Both the position numbers and the translations under genes were made by a program. Of a stretch of 20,132 nt of DNA, positions 7,368 to 14,458 are shown piece by piece. Under the pieces are notes generated by a model. It was not told where the DNA came from and made no database searches. It saw only the letters and a list, made by a program, of their open reading frames with translations. The DNA is from Clostridia bacterium. Its GTDB lineage: Bacteria; Bacillota; Clostridia; Oscillospirales; CAG-272. How positions within the stretch are numbered: position 1 is the first letter of the stretch; each line of letters starts with the position of its first letter. The stretch is from contig JAFQNM010000028.1 in the NCBI GenBank assembly GCA_017395885.1, positions 1 through 20,132 on the forward strand. The letters are read 5' to 3'.

Positions 7368-8287
7368 GGCAATCTCTCCCTGAATATCCAGTTTACGGCA
7401 TTGTAATAATGCTCAAATTCCGTTTCGCAGAAGTATTCCGTATCAGTAACCGCTCCGCCGTAGGAGCAAGCCTTCTTTGTCATCCTGCCGTTTTCGTAGG
7501 TATAGCTGTAATAGTAGCTCCAGGAATAATCACCTGTAGTGCTTGTGATCTTCTCTCCGGTCACAAGCTCCCCCGTCAGGGTATACTCTCTCGTAACGGT
7601 GAGGTCAGGCGACTCCTCCTTGACGATACGGCCGTTTTCGTCATAGGTGCAGGTCTTTTCTGCCATATAATAGCCGCTCTCGCCATTATATTTGCTGTAT
7701 CGTGTAGCAACGTGAGTGCCTCTCTCATCATAGAGCAGGCGATACATGGTGTTCTCCTGCTTTACGTTTCGGGAGCTCTGAGTGGCAAGCCTGCCCTCCT
7801 CATCGTAGGTATAGCTGTAGGCGTTCTGTATCTCTCCCTCGCAAAACCGCTTCTCCTCCGTTATCCTGCCGCTTTCATCCGTATAATAGTCGTCTCTCCA
7901 CTGCTCCGTTCTCGTATCGTTAACGGCCACCGTCCATTCAGTACGCAGAGGGGTGCCGTTATCATCAAAAAACACAGTATAGGTGATAGGGGTCTCCTCC
8001 GTATGATCTGTTAGTGAGAGGCTTTTTCCGTCAGGCGAATAGGAATATTCAAAATACACCTTGCCGTTCTTTTCCCACTTGAGAGGAAGGGTATATGTGG
8101 AAAGTGATGGGGGCTGCTCGGGGGGCACGGCCGTTTCGGTAGTGCTGTCGCTCACGGTATCCGATTCGGGCACCGGCTCAGTAGATGCCGCAGTATCTCC
8201 CGCCTCCCCTCCCTGAGTGCAGGAAAAAAGAGAAAGGACGAGAAGCAAAGATGCTGTTGCCGCAAATATCCTCTTTATATTTTTCAT
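7364..8287 (-). CDS. YD-repeat-like surface lipoprotein
   Basis: 307 residues from the chosen ATG at 8287, which has AGGAAAC upstream and gives a clean lipoprotein signal (IKRIFAATASLLLVLSLFSC, lipidated Cys23). A longer frame to 8386 would put charged, glutamine-rich residues before the signal and is unlikely. After a Thr/Ser/Pro/Glu-rich linker the protein has tandem beta-hairpin-like repeats: YTYDEEGRLATQSSR, LYDERGTHVATRY, TYDENGRIVKEES, YTYENGRMTKKA. These resemble the YD/RHS-type or MORN-like repeats of many clostridial surface proteins. No enzyme motif is visible. The stop overlaps the start of the nucleoside hydrolase gene by 4 nt, so the two form an operon; the link between an outside lipoprotein and a cytoplasmic hydrolase is unexplained. 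Confidence 0.83.
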   Translation of the reverse strand: MKNIKRIFAATASLLLVLSLFSCTQGGEAGDTAASTEPVPESDTVSDSTTETAVPPEQPPSLSTYTLPLKWEKNGKVYFEYSYSPDGKSLSLTDHTEETPITYTVFFDDNGTPLRTEWTVAVNDTRTEQWRDDYYTDESGRITEEKRFCEGEIQNAYSYTYDEEGRLATQSSRNVKQENTMYRLLYDERGTHVATRYSKYNGESGYYMAEKTCTYDENGRIVKEESPDLTVTREYTLTGELVTGEKITSTTGDYSWSYYYSYTYENGRMTKKACSYGGAVTDTEYFCETEFEHYYNAVNWIFRERLP

Positions 8288-8401
8288 GATCGTGTTTCCT
8301 TTTTGTTCAGAGCAGAGAAAAGAAGGTACAGCTTTGGATGCCTTTTTCTGCTGCTGTTGTTTTTTTGCAACCAAATAGGTGAACATTTGTTTGGTTTTCT
8401 A

Positions 8402-8430
8402 TTGAAATCCCAACAAAACAGTATTATAAT
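8402..8430 (+). promoter_or_regulatory. Orphan sigma-A promoter in the gap 8288-8724
   Basis: TTGAAA (8402-8407), 17-nt spacer, TATAAT (8425-8430). No coding region starts soon after it. The next gene (8725) has its own promoter. On the other strand the same AT block also reads TATAAT but without a -35 box. The gap 8288-8724 holds only this promoter, the candidate RNA after it, a dyad at 8613-8645 and the promoter at 8667. Confidence 0.6.
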
Positions 8431-8436
8431 ATACTC

Positions 8437-8514
8437 AATCGGTGCCGCGGCCCTCTCGAAACGCGGCAAAAGCCGCAGGCTCGGATTCGCTACCCTGAGC
8501 CCTCCCGTGTTTTT
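8437..8514 (+). ncRNA. Candidate small structured RNA, family not recognised
   Basis: It starts just after the orphan promoter and is strikingly GC-rich in an AT-rich gap. GCCGCG (8444-8449) can pair with CGCGGC (8462-8467). The latter can instead pair as GCGGC with GCCGC (8472-8476) around AAAA, so two stems exclude each other. A third stem, GGCTC (8478-8482) with GAGCC (8497-8501), is followed 8 nt later by a five-T run (8510-8514). It lacks the signatures of tRNA, SRP RNA, 6S RNA or the riboswitches I know. It could also be a decayed repeat. Confidence 0.35.
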
Positions 8515-8612
8515 ACAATATCATAAATTCTCCACCCAGTCAAGGCGTTCAAAAAAATTGCCGCGGGCAAAAGCTTCTCCCTTTACCAAAGCAAGATAAT
8601 ATGACATTTTAA

Positions 8613-8645
8613 TTGCATTCGTTGCACTACTGCAACATAATGCAA
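8613..8645. promoter_or_regulatory. Operator-like dyad upstream of the phage-type module
   Basis: TTGCATTCGTTGCA (8613-8626) and TGCAACATAATGCAA (8631-8645) are inverted copies around CTAC, with a one-base length difference. TGCAAC recurs as a direct repeat at 8631 and 8641. The dyad ends 21 nt before the -35 box at 8667, a typical activator or repressor position. The nearby HTH protein is an obvious candidate binder. Confidence 0.5.
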
Positions 8646-8666
8646 CACGTTCCGCTATGGAAAGCC

Positions 8667-8695
8667 TTGACACAATTGGCAATAATTGGTAATAT
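8667..8695 (+). promoter_or_regulatory. sigma-A promoter of the three-gene phage-type module
   Basis: TTGACA (8667-8672), 17-nt spacer, TAATAT (8690-8695). The first ATG with a good ribosome site is 29 nt downstream at 8725. Confidence 0.82.
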
Positions 8696-8724
8696 TTATG
8701 CAAAGAAACAGAAAGGAGACCGGC

Positions 8725-8958
8725 ATGGAAAAGAAAATAGACATTGAAATGCTGAAGGAAACGGTAGTTACGAAGAACACCACCTTTGAGGCGTTGGCAT
8801 ATGCTATGGGTATAAACAGAAGCACCCTATACAGAAAGCTGAGAAGGGGCACCTCAGGCATCACCCTCAGAGATGCAGAAAAAATATCAAATTGCCTTGC
8901 GCTCTCCAGAGCAGAGGCCAGCAGAATATTCGGAGGTGCTTATGTCCCTCCTATGTAG
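8725..8958 (+). CDS. Small Cro/XRE-like DNA-binding protein, phage type
   Basis: 77 residues. The start at 8725 has AGAAAGGAG about 6 nt upstream; an earlier in-frame start at 8686 would fall inside the promoter. The middle reads as an HTH: TTFEALAYAMGINRSTLYRK, with the recognition helix at NRSTLYRKL, followed by GITLRDAEKISNCLAL and EASRIFGG. This layout is common in small repressors of clostridial prophages. The gene overlaps the next start by 17 nt. A likely role is transcriptional control of this small operon, possibly at the dyad at 8613-8645; this is inference. Confidence 0.8.
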   Translation: MEKKIDIEMLKETVVTKNTTFEALAYAMGINRSTLYRKLRRGTSGITLRDAEKISNCLALSRAEASRIFGGAYVPPM

Positions 8959-9220
8959 AGACGGAGTTTCTGCCTGCTCAGGCTGCGGCCTTTGCAGAGA
9001 GAATCACGAAAGCTGCGATAGCTGCCATAAGCCTATGGCGGAGGGTGAAAAATATTACAGGCTCTCCCGCCTCACCATCTGCGAGGACTGCACAGAGGTG
9101 CCGAAGGGCCAGCTCTGCATCCTCTGCAGAAAGCCCACAACAGACGGCATCGTTTATGAAAACATCGTGCTTTGCCGCTCCTGCTCGGGAGTGGCAACGG
9201 GATACATCGGATATATATAA
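8942..9220 (+). CDS. Cys-rich double zinc-ribbon small protein
   Basis: 92 residues. ATG 8942 has GGAGG 7 nt upstream; the longer in-frame start at 8873 lies inside the HTH gene and lacks a ribosome site. Twelve cysteines, mostly in CxxC pairs: C12/C15/C18, C25/C28, C47/C50, C59/C62, C78/C81. The last four pairs form two similar modules (CDSCHKPMAEG...TICEDC and CILCRKPTTDG...VLCRSC), like LIM or zinc-ribbon knuckles. The extra Cys12-15-18 could bind metal too. No enzymatic motif. Proteins of this type occur in phage early regions; the function is unknown. It is translationally linked to the HTH gene by a 17-nt overlap. Confidence 0.72.
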   Translation: MSLLCRDGVSACSGCGLCRENHESCDSCHKPMAEGEKYYRLSRLTICEDCTEVPKGQLCILCRKPTTDGIVYENIVLCRSCSGVATGYIGYI

Positions 9221-9243
9221 TATTGTAAGCAGAAAGGAAAGCT

Positions 9244-9492
9244 ATGCCCAACAAAACTATAGATGCAAATGCGTTTTGCCCCTTTTACGTTAAGGAAGGC
9301 GTGATGAGCATTACCTGCGAGGGGATAATCGGAGCCTCAACGGTGAGCAAATTCAACACAGAGCATGACAAGCTGTATCACGAGACTAATTTCTGCACAG
9401 GCAAGACCTGCAGAGGATGCTCGGTGTATACGGCGCTGATGGGAAAGTATATGCCTCCCATCCCCAATAAGGCCGCAAGCCTGAGGCACTGA
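9244..9492 (+). CDS. CPFY-type cysteine protein, phage associated
   Basis: 82 residues, 23 nt after the zinc-ribbon gene, with AGAAAGGAAA before the ATG. Key features are FCPFYVKEGVMSITCEGI near the N-terminus and FCTGKTCRGCSVYTALMGKY near the C-terminus, giving five cysteines that could hold one zinc ion. Small proteins with this CPFY...ITCEG...C..C pattern are found in clostridial phages and prophages, usually near early regulatory genes; their function is not known to me. The strong hairpin at 9514-9555 closes the operon. Confidence 0.72.
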   Translation: MPNKTIDANAFCPFYVKEGVMSITCEGIIGASTVSKFNTEHDKLYHETNFCTGKTCRGCSVYTALMGKYMPPIPNKAASLRH

Positions 9493-9513
9493 CCGCAAAT
9501 GGCCTGAAGGCAA

Positions 9514-9555
9514 AAAAAGTGAACTTCCCTGACAAGTTTGGGAAGTTCACTTTTT
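9514..9555. terminator. Bidirectional terminator between convergent genes
   Basis: AAAAAGTGAACTTCCC (9514-9529) pairs perfectly over 16 bp with GGGAAGTTCACTTTTT (9540-9555). There is a T run on the plus side and, through the A run at 9512-9518, on the minus side. It lies between the CPFY gene (+) and the SGNH gene (-), so it can end both transcripts. Confidence 0.92.
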
Positions 9556-9607
9556 CTTTGAATTTGAAATTGATCTGCTTTTTGTTTTGGCAGCCTGCGC
9601 CTTTTCA

Positions 9608-10564
9608 TCAGGTTACCGTGCCAAGCCACTGCACCCACTGCTTATAATACTGGGGCTTGGGATGGATATCATCCGTTGTATAAGCCGCTCCGAAGGAGCC
9701 TGTGGAATCATCAAACACCTCGTTAACGTCTATATACTTCTTTCGCTCTCCGTCTGCAAGGGAGGCTACGTATTCGTTAAGAGCGTTGAGCCTTGTGTTA
9801 TTATATATGCTGTCTACCTGGGAACGACTGTTTGTTACGTGAAGGTTTGCGCACACGTATATGGCCGCCTCAGGCTGAGTTTCCTGCACCTTATCCACCA
9901 GCTGGGCATACTTTATCTTGATAGCCTCAAGGCTTCCGCCTATCTCGTTGATGCCGAGCATGATATATACCCTTTCATACTGCCTTGAAGCAAGCAAAGG
10001 CTCAAGCATCGTGTCTCCCGAGCTCTTCACGTTGATAGTCTCTGTGAAGGCACGGTAAACTGTCATGCCCTTGGTTGCAAAAACGTCTGCATTGCCGATA
10101 CCGCCGTAGTACAACAGACCCATAGTTCTTGAATCCCCGATGAAGAGCGCATTATCAAACTCCTGCGGCTCAACGGGAACAGGGGCAACGTAGTCTCTGG
10201 GAGGCTCCTGAGTTGCGGGAGCTGACGTTTCAGGCGGTGCCGTTACAGGAGGCTGTGTCACAGGGGGCTCCGTTACGGGGGGCTCCGTTACGGGAGGCTC
10301 CGTTACGGGAGGCTCCGTTACGGGGGGCTCTGTCACGGGGGGCTCTGTCACGGGAGGCTCCGTCACCGCAGGCTCCGTCACGGGAGGCTGTGTCACCGCA
10401 GGCTCCGTTTCGGCAGGAGCTGCATTATCATCGTTTTTCAAAAAATCAAGGCCGGAAGCTATGCTTTGAACCGTCTCCGAGCTTCTTATATAAGGGTAGC
10501 AGGAAAAAGCAGCAGCCAAAGCAAGCAACAGGCTGAGCGCCGCAATATATACACGCCTTAGCAT
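9608..10564 (-). CDS. Membrane-anchored SGNH/GDSL hydrolase with proline-rich stalk
   Basis: 318 residues. The N-terminal hydrophobic segment (VYIAALSLLLALAAAF) is a signal or anchor; the weak lipobox (AFSC) is not convincing. Residues 57-111 are an 11-unit VTxPP repeat (seven VTEPP), a stiff extracellular stalk. The C-terminal domain is an SGNH hydrolase: block I FIGDSRTMGL with the nucleophile Ser145, block III MLGINEIGG (Gly-Ile-Asn), and block V DDIHPK with the Asp/His pair. The family removes acyl or acetyl esters; cell-wall or polysaccharide deacetylation on the outside is plausible but not shown. ATG at 10564 has AGGAGG upstream, and a promoter lies at 10596-10624. Confidence 0.9.
   Translation of the reverse strand: MLRRVYIAALSLLLALAAAFSCYPYIRSSETVQSIASGLDFLKNDDNAAPAETEPAVTQPPVTEPAVTEPPVTEPPVTEPPVTEPPVTEPPVTEPPVTEPPVTQPPVTAPPETSAPATQEPPRDYVAPVPVEPQEFDNALFIGDSRTMGLLYYGGIGNADVFATKGMTVYRAFTETINVKSSGDTMLEPLLASRQYERVYIMLGINEIGGSLEAIKIKYAQLVDKVQETQPEAAIYVCANLHVTNSRSQVDSIYNNTRLNALNEYVASLADGERKKYIDVNEVFDDSTGSFGAAYTTDDIHPKPQYYKQWVQWLGTVT
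10232..10396 (-). repeat. 15-bp coding minisatellite (VTxPP stalk of the SGNH hydrolase)
   Basis: Eleven consecutive 15-bp units, read on the coding strand as VTQPP, VTEPA, seven VTEPP, VTQPP, VTAPP. Third-position differences separate the units into small identical groups, the signature of recent slippage or unequal exchange. Unit number is likely to vary between strains without shifting the frame. Confidence 0.92.
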
Positions 10565-10595
10565 AGTTTTTTCCTCCTATAATTTCTGTTATATT

Positions 10596-10624
10596 ATTCT
10601 ACCCTCTCATACGACAAAATTCAA
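10596..10624 (-). promoter_or_regulatory. Promoter of the SGNH hydrolase gene
   Basis: On the minus strand: TTGAAT (10619-10624), 17-nt spacer, TAGAAT (10596-10601), 32 nt before the start codon at 10564. Confidence 0.65.
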
Positions 10625-10745
10625 TAGTATTTGCATACAAACAATATTTAGGAAAAGAGGAAAAAACATCAATTTTTCCCAAAGAATCCATTTTTGATCT
10701 GTTGCACAGGTATAATTTCACATACCTAATTTTTTTGCCTGTTTA

Positions 10746-10774
10746 TTGACATTTAAATTGATTTGTAGTATAAT
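10746..10774 (+). promoter_or_regulatory. Consensus sigma-A promoter of uvrA
   Basis: TTGACA (10746-10751), 17-nt spacer, TATAAT (10769-10774): a perfect match to consensus. The expected start at about 10781 lies within the LexA box. The roughly 75-nt leader can fold TTCTGCGGTC against GGCCGtttCAGAA (10800-10827). Confidence 0.92.
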
Positions 10775-10778
10775 AATA

Positions 10779-10790
10779 GAACAAATGTTC
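10779..10790. promoter_or_regulatory. LexA (SOS) box of uvrA
   Basis: GAACAAATGTTC matches the Gram-positive LexA consensus GAAC-N4-GTTC exactly. It begins 4 nt after the -10 box and covers the transcription start, so bound LexA would block initiation. It is directly ahead of a nucleotide-excision-repair gene that is SOS-controlled in Bacillus, so the functional reading is strong. Confidence 0.9.
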
Positions 10791-10854
10791 AGAGGTTGCT
10801 TCTGCGGTCGAACGGCCGTTTCAGAAACGATCTCTACCCCTGAAAGAGGTTTTT

Positions 10855-13689
10855 ATGGCAAGAAACGTTAAGATACGCGGAGCTCGCGTAAACAACCTTA
10901 AAAATATAGACGTTACCGTCCCACGCGACCGCCTCGTTGTGCTCACAGGTCTTTCGGGCAGCGGTAAGTCATCTCTCGCCTTCGACACCATTTATGCCGA
11001 GGGCCACCGTCGCTTCGTTGAGAGCCTTTCCTCCTATGCGAGAATGTTTCTCGGCCAGATGGACAAGCCTGATATCGACTCCATCGAGGGCCTTTCTCCC
11101 GCTATCTCCATCGACCAGAAGACAACCAGCAAAAACCCCCGCTCCACCGTTGGCACCGTTACGGAGATCTACGACTATCTCCGCCTTCTCTATGCCCGCC
11201 TCGGCGTGCCTCACTGCCCCGTTTGCGGCAAGGAGATAAGGCAGCAGACCACAGACCAGATACTTGACCGGATCATGGAGCTGCCTGAGGGAGAGCGCTT
11301 TTTCGTGCTTGCTCCCGTTGTTCGTGCAAAAAAAGGCCGCCACGAAAAGGTTTTTGAGGATGCAAAAAGGGCAGGCTTTGCCAGAGTTCGTGTGGACGGC
11401 ATCAGCTACGACCTCTCAGAGGAAATAAAGCTTGAAAAAAACCAGAAGCACACAGTTGAGATCATGGTGGACCGCCTTGTGATGAAGGGCGACATCCGCT
11501 CCCGCCTTACGGACAGCGTTGAAACTGCTCTCAAAGAATCGGGCGGAAGCCTTCTTATCGTTACCGCCCCCAGAGACGGCTCCGACGGTGAGGAGCTCTC
11601 CTTCTCCACCAGCTATGCCTGCGAGGAGCACGGTATCTCTCTGGGAGAGCTTGAGCCCAGAATGTTCTCCTTTAACAATCCCTTCGGGGCCTGCCCGAAA
11701 TGTGCAGGCCTCGGCGTTCAGCGCCGTCTTTCCGTTGAAAAAATGATCCCCGATGACAGCCTGTCGCTTCTTGAGTCAGGCGTTGCGGTCAACGGCTTTA
11801 AGTCTCTGGGGCCCGATTCGTGGACAGGCCCACTTATTGCCGCAGTAGGCGAGCGCTATGGATTTACTATGGAGCAGCCCCTCTCCACCTTCTCCAAAAA
11901 GGCTATGGATGCCCTGCTTTACGGCACGGGGGAGGAGACCTACGACGTTGTGCGCTGGTTCGGCACCCGATCTCAAAGACAGATAGTTAAGTTTGACGGA
12001 ATCGTTAACATCGTTCAGGCAAGGGCCAATATGAACGGCGAGGAGGGCGAATATTACTCCCAGTTCATGGAGGAGCTGGATTGCCCCGATTGCAAGGGCA
12101 GCCGCCTCAACCCTGAGGCCTTGGCTGTTACGGTTGGAGGCCTTAATATAGACGAATTCTGCCGTCTCTCCGTTCAGAAAAGCCTTGATTTTACAAATTC
12201 TCTCAGCTTCACCGATACAGAAATGCAGATAGCACGTGAGATCATCAAGGAGCTTCGTGCCCGCCTTGGCTTTCTTGTGGCAGTTGGCCTTGACTATCTT
12301 ACCCTATCAAGAAAAAGCGGCACCTTATCGGGAGGTGAGGCGCAGCGCATCCGTCTCGCTACCCAGATAGGCTCATCCCTTGCGGGAGTGCTCTATATTC
12401 TGGACGAGCCCTCCATCGGCCTCCACCAGAGAGACAACTCAAAGCTTATTGCAACCCTCAAAAAGCTCCGAGACCTGGGCAACAGCGTTATCGTTGTTGA
12501 GCACGATGAGGAGACTATGGCTGAGTCTGACTATATTATCGACATCGGCCCCGGAGCCGGTATCCACGGCGGAGAGGTGGTTTGCGCAGGAACGCCTGAG
12601 GAGATCATGGCCTGCGAAAGCAGCCTTACCGGTCAGTTCCTCTCCGGCAAGAGGACCATTGCCGTTCCCGGGGAGCGCCGCCCCGGCAACGGAAGCTTTC
12701 TCACGGTGCTGGGAGCAGCACACAACAACCTTAAGGGAATAGACGTTTCCATTCCCCTCGGCACCTTCACCTGCGTGACAGGCGTTTCCGGAAGCGGAAA
12801 ATCCTCTCTCGTTAACGGCATCATCCGCAACGAGCTGCTGGCAAAGCTGAACCGTGCCATCACCTTCCCCGGCAAGCACAAAAAGGTGAAGGGCATTGAA
12901 AAGCTGGATAAGATCATTGATATAGATCAGAGCCCCATCGGCAGAACTCCACGCTCAAACCCCGCCACCTATACCGGTCTCTTCTCAGATATCCGTGAGC
13001 TTTTTGCAAAAACCCCCGCAGCAAATCTCAGAGGTTATTCTGCAGGCAGATTTTCATTTAACGTTCGAGGCGGCCGCTGCGAGGCCTGCGAGGGCGACGG
13101 CGTTAAAAAGATCGAAATGCATTTTCTGCCCGACGTTTACGTTACCTGCGACGTTTGCCACGGCAAGCGCTACAACAGGGAGACCCTTGAGGTAAAATAC
13201 AAGGGCAAAAGCATTTCAGACGTGCTTGAAATGACGGTTGAGGAGGGCGTTTCCTTCTTTGCAGACCTGCCCCGTATTGCCAACAAGCTGAGAACGCTTT
13301 ACGACGTTGGCCTCGGATATATCAAGATAGGCCAGTCCTCCACCACCCTTTCGGGAGGAGAGGCCCAGCGAGTTAAGCTTGCAACTGAGCTTGCAAGAAG
13401 AAGCACCGGCAAGACTATATACGTGCTGGACGAGCCCACCACCGGCCTCCACACCGCCGACGTTGAAAAGCTTATAGAGGTGCTCCAACGCCTTGTTGAC
13501 GGCGGCAACACTGTTCTCGTTATCGAGCACAACCTTGATATTATCAAAACCGCCGACTATATCATAGATCTGGGCCCTGAGGGAGGCGACCTTGGCGGCA
13601 ATCTGGTCTGCTGCGGAACCCCCGAGGAGGTGGCACTCTGCCCATCCTCATACACGGGTCATTATCTTAAAGATAAGCTAAAATCTTGA
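10855..13689 (+). CDS. uvrA: Excinuclease ABC subunit A
   Basis: 944 residues, full length. UvrA dimers scan DNA for bulky damage and load UvrB in nucleotide-excision repair. First ABC module: Walker [10 protein letters not shown] at 32-40, zinc module CEEHG...CPKC (first pair Cys-x2-His), signature [16 protein letters not shown], Walker [16 protein letters not shown]. Second module: Walker [14 protein letters not shown], central zinc finger CEACEGDG...[23 protein letters not shown], signature [17 protein letters not shown], Walker [18 protein letters not shown] precedes the ATG. It is controlled by a LexA box. uvrB is not adjacent. No terminator follows: the next gene's -35 box overlaps the stop codon. 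Confidence 0.98.
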   Translation: MARNVKIRGARVNNLKNIDVTVPRDRLVVLTGLSGSGKSSLAFDTIYAEGHRRFVESLSSYARMFLGQMDKPDIDSIEGLSPAISIDQKTTSKNPRSTVGTVTEIYDYLRLLYARLGVPHCPVCGKEIRQQTTDQILDRIMELPEGERFFVLAPVVRAKKGRHEKVFEDAKRAGFARVRVDGISYDLSEEIKLEKNQKHTVEIMVDRLVMKGDIRSRLTDSVETALKESGGSLLIVTAPRDGSDGEELSFSTSYACEEHGISLGELEPRMFSFNNPFGACPKCAGLGVQRRLSVEKMIPDDSLSLLESGVAVNGFKSLGPDSWTGPLIAAVGERYGFTMEQPLSTFSKKAMDALLYGTGEETYDVVRWFGTRSQRQIVKFDGIVNIVQARANMNGEEGEYYSQFMEELDCPDCKGSRLNPEALAVTVGGLNIDEFCRLSVQKSLDFTNSLSFTDTEMQIAREIIKELRARLGFLVAVGLDYLTLSRKSGTLSGGEAQRIRLATQIGSSLAGVLYILDEPSIGLHQRDNSKLIATLKKLRDLGNSVIVVEHDEETMAESDYIIDIGPGAGIHGGEVVCAGTPEEIMACESSLTGQFLSGKRTIAVPGERRPGNGSFLTVLGAAHNNLKGIDVSIPLGTFTCVTGVSGSGKSSLVNGIIRNELLAKLNRAITFPGKHKKVKGIEKLDKIIDIDQSPIGRTPRSNPATYTGLFSDIRELFAKTPAANLRGYSAGRFSFNVRGGRCEACEGDGVKKIEMHFLPDVYVTCDVCHGKRYNRETLEVKYKGKSISDVLEMTVEEGVSFFADLPRIANKLRTLYDVGLGYIKIGQSSTTLSGGEAQRVKLATELARRSTGKTIYVLDEPTTGLHTADVEKLIEVLQRLVDGGNTVLVIEHNLDIIKTADYIIDLGPEGGDLGGNLVCCGTPEEVALCPSSYTGHYLKDKLKS

Positions 13690-13714
13690 CTTTGGAAAAG
13701 GTATTTGGTATAAT
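13686..13714 (+). promoter_or_regulatory. Promoter overlapping the uvrA stop codon
   Basis: TTGACT (13686-13691) contains the uvrA TGA (13687-13689). After a 17-nt spacer comes TATAAT (13709-13714), 30 nt before the lipoprotein ATG at 13745. The lipoprotein gene can therefore be transcribed alone and also by read-through from uvrA. Confidence 0.83.
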
Positions 13715-13744
13715 TTCCTTATCAATGATTTTGAGGTGCTGAAA

Positions 13745-14422
13745 ATGAAAAAAATAATCTCCGCCCTGCTTCTTTTTGCAATGGCGATCTCCCTTTTTGC
13801 CTGCGGCGCAAAGCCTGAGCTCTGCAAGATGGACATTTCCAAAATAGCTTCCGTTTCCTTCACCGCCATCACCGGCGTGGATATTGACAAGAACACCTTT
13901 ATCGAGGCCTACAACAAGGCCGAGGTGGTCAAGGCTGCAAGCGAAAAGGACAAAGACTCTGACGAGGTTATAGTTGTTTCCTTTGCCGGCGGCAAGGATC
14001 ACTTTACCCTCTACTACACAAAAGATAACAGATTCACCGTTACGGGCAGCGTTGTTGAGACCGAGTACGTGATCGAGGCTCCCGAGCTCAGCAAGCTCTA
14101 TAACGGCATCGCTCATCCCGAGGCAAAGCTTGTTGCTATGGACGAGGATAAGGTTGAAAAGGTGACTCTCACCGTTGACACCGATATCACCGTAGATGTA
14201 AAGGCCTTTACAAAAGCTTATAACGAGGCAGAGCTTGTTGGCGCAGCATCCACCGAGAGCGGCAACAACGTTATCCTCTTCATATATGAAAACAGCGAGG
14301 CTGTTTTTGAGGTGACTCTTATCAAGGACGATCAGTTCCGTGTTTCCGGAACCCTTGTTGAGGCAGATTTCATCATCAAGTCTGCAGAGCTTGCAAGGCT
14401 CTACAGCGAAGCAACAAAATAA
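13745..14422 (+). CDS. Small lipoprotein with a duplicated domain
   Basis: 225 residues from ATG 13745, chosen because GAGGTG sits 6 nt upstream; the in-frame GTG at 13736 would overlap that site. Signal MKKIISALLLFAMAISLFAC with lipidated Cys20. The mature part is two copies of a domain of about 90 residues. The copies align as VSFTAITGVDIDKNTFIEAY / VTLTVDTDITVDVKAFTKAY, KAEVVKAASE / EAELVGAAST, DNRFTVTGSVVETEYVIEAP / DDQFRVSGTLVEADFIIKSA, and ELSKLYNGI / ELARLYSEA. No family recognised and no catalytic motif. It is probably a surface-exposed protein of the cell envelope. Read-through from SOS-controlled uvrA could raise its level after DNA damage; this is inference. Confidence 0.85.
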   Translation: MKKIISALLLFAMAISLFACGAKPELCKMDISKIASVSFTAITGVDIDKNTFIEAYNKAEVVKAASEKDKDSDEVIVVSFAGGKDHFTLYYTKDNRFTVTGSVVETEYVIEAPELSKLYNGIAHPEAKLVAMDEDKVEKVTLTVDTDITVDVKAFTKAYNEAELVGAASTESGNNVILFIYENSEAVFEVTLIKDDQFRVSGTLVEADFIIKSAELARLYSEATK

Positions 14423-14430
14423 TTCCGGCG

Positions 14431-14449
14431 GGGGAGGTTTTGCCTCCCC
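14431..14449 (+). terminator. GC-rich hairpin between lipoprotein and pflX-like gene
   Basis: GGGGAGG (14431-14437), loop TTTTG, CCTCCCC (14443-14449). It is followed only by TGAACTTTTATG, so as a terminator the U run is poor. The 5' arm GGGAGG is also the only Shine-Dalgarno-like sequence between the two genes, 21 nt before the next ATG and buried in the stem. Confidence 0.5.
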
Positions 14450-14458
14450 TGAACTTTT

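Noticed and set aside
8383-8394. GAACATTTGTTT, one base from a LexA box
   Set aside because: The second half-site is broken (GTTT instead of GTTC), and no DNA-damage gene or fitting promoter starts there.
8437-8514. tRNA, SRP RNA or T-box in the GC-rich block
   Set aside because: No T-loop GTTCRA, no SRP GGAAGGAAGCAG core, and no proper T-box AGGGTGG element. Kept only as an unassigned candidate RNA.
8521-8703. 60-codon minus-strand frame in the gap before the HTH gene
   Set aside because: No ribosome site. It overlaps the promoter and dyad and resembles nothing I can name with confidence.
13736-13744. GTG start for the duplicated-domain lipoprotein
   Set aside because: It would overlap the GAGGTG ribosome site used by ATG 13745, which also gives the better signal peptide.
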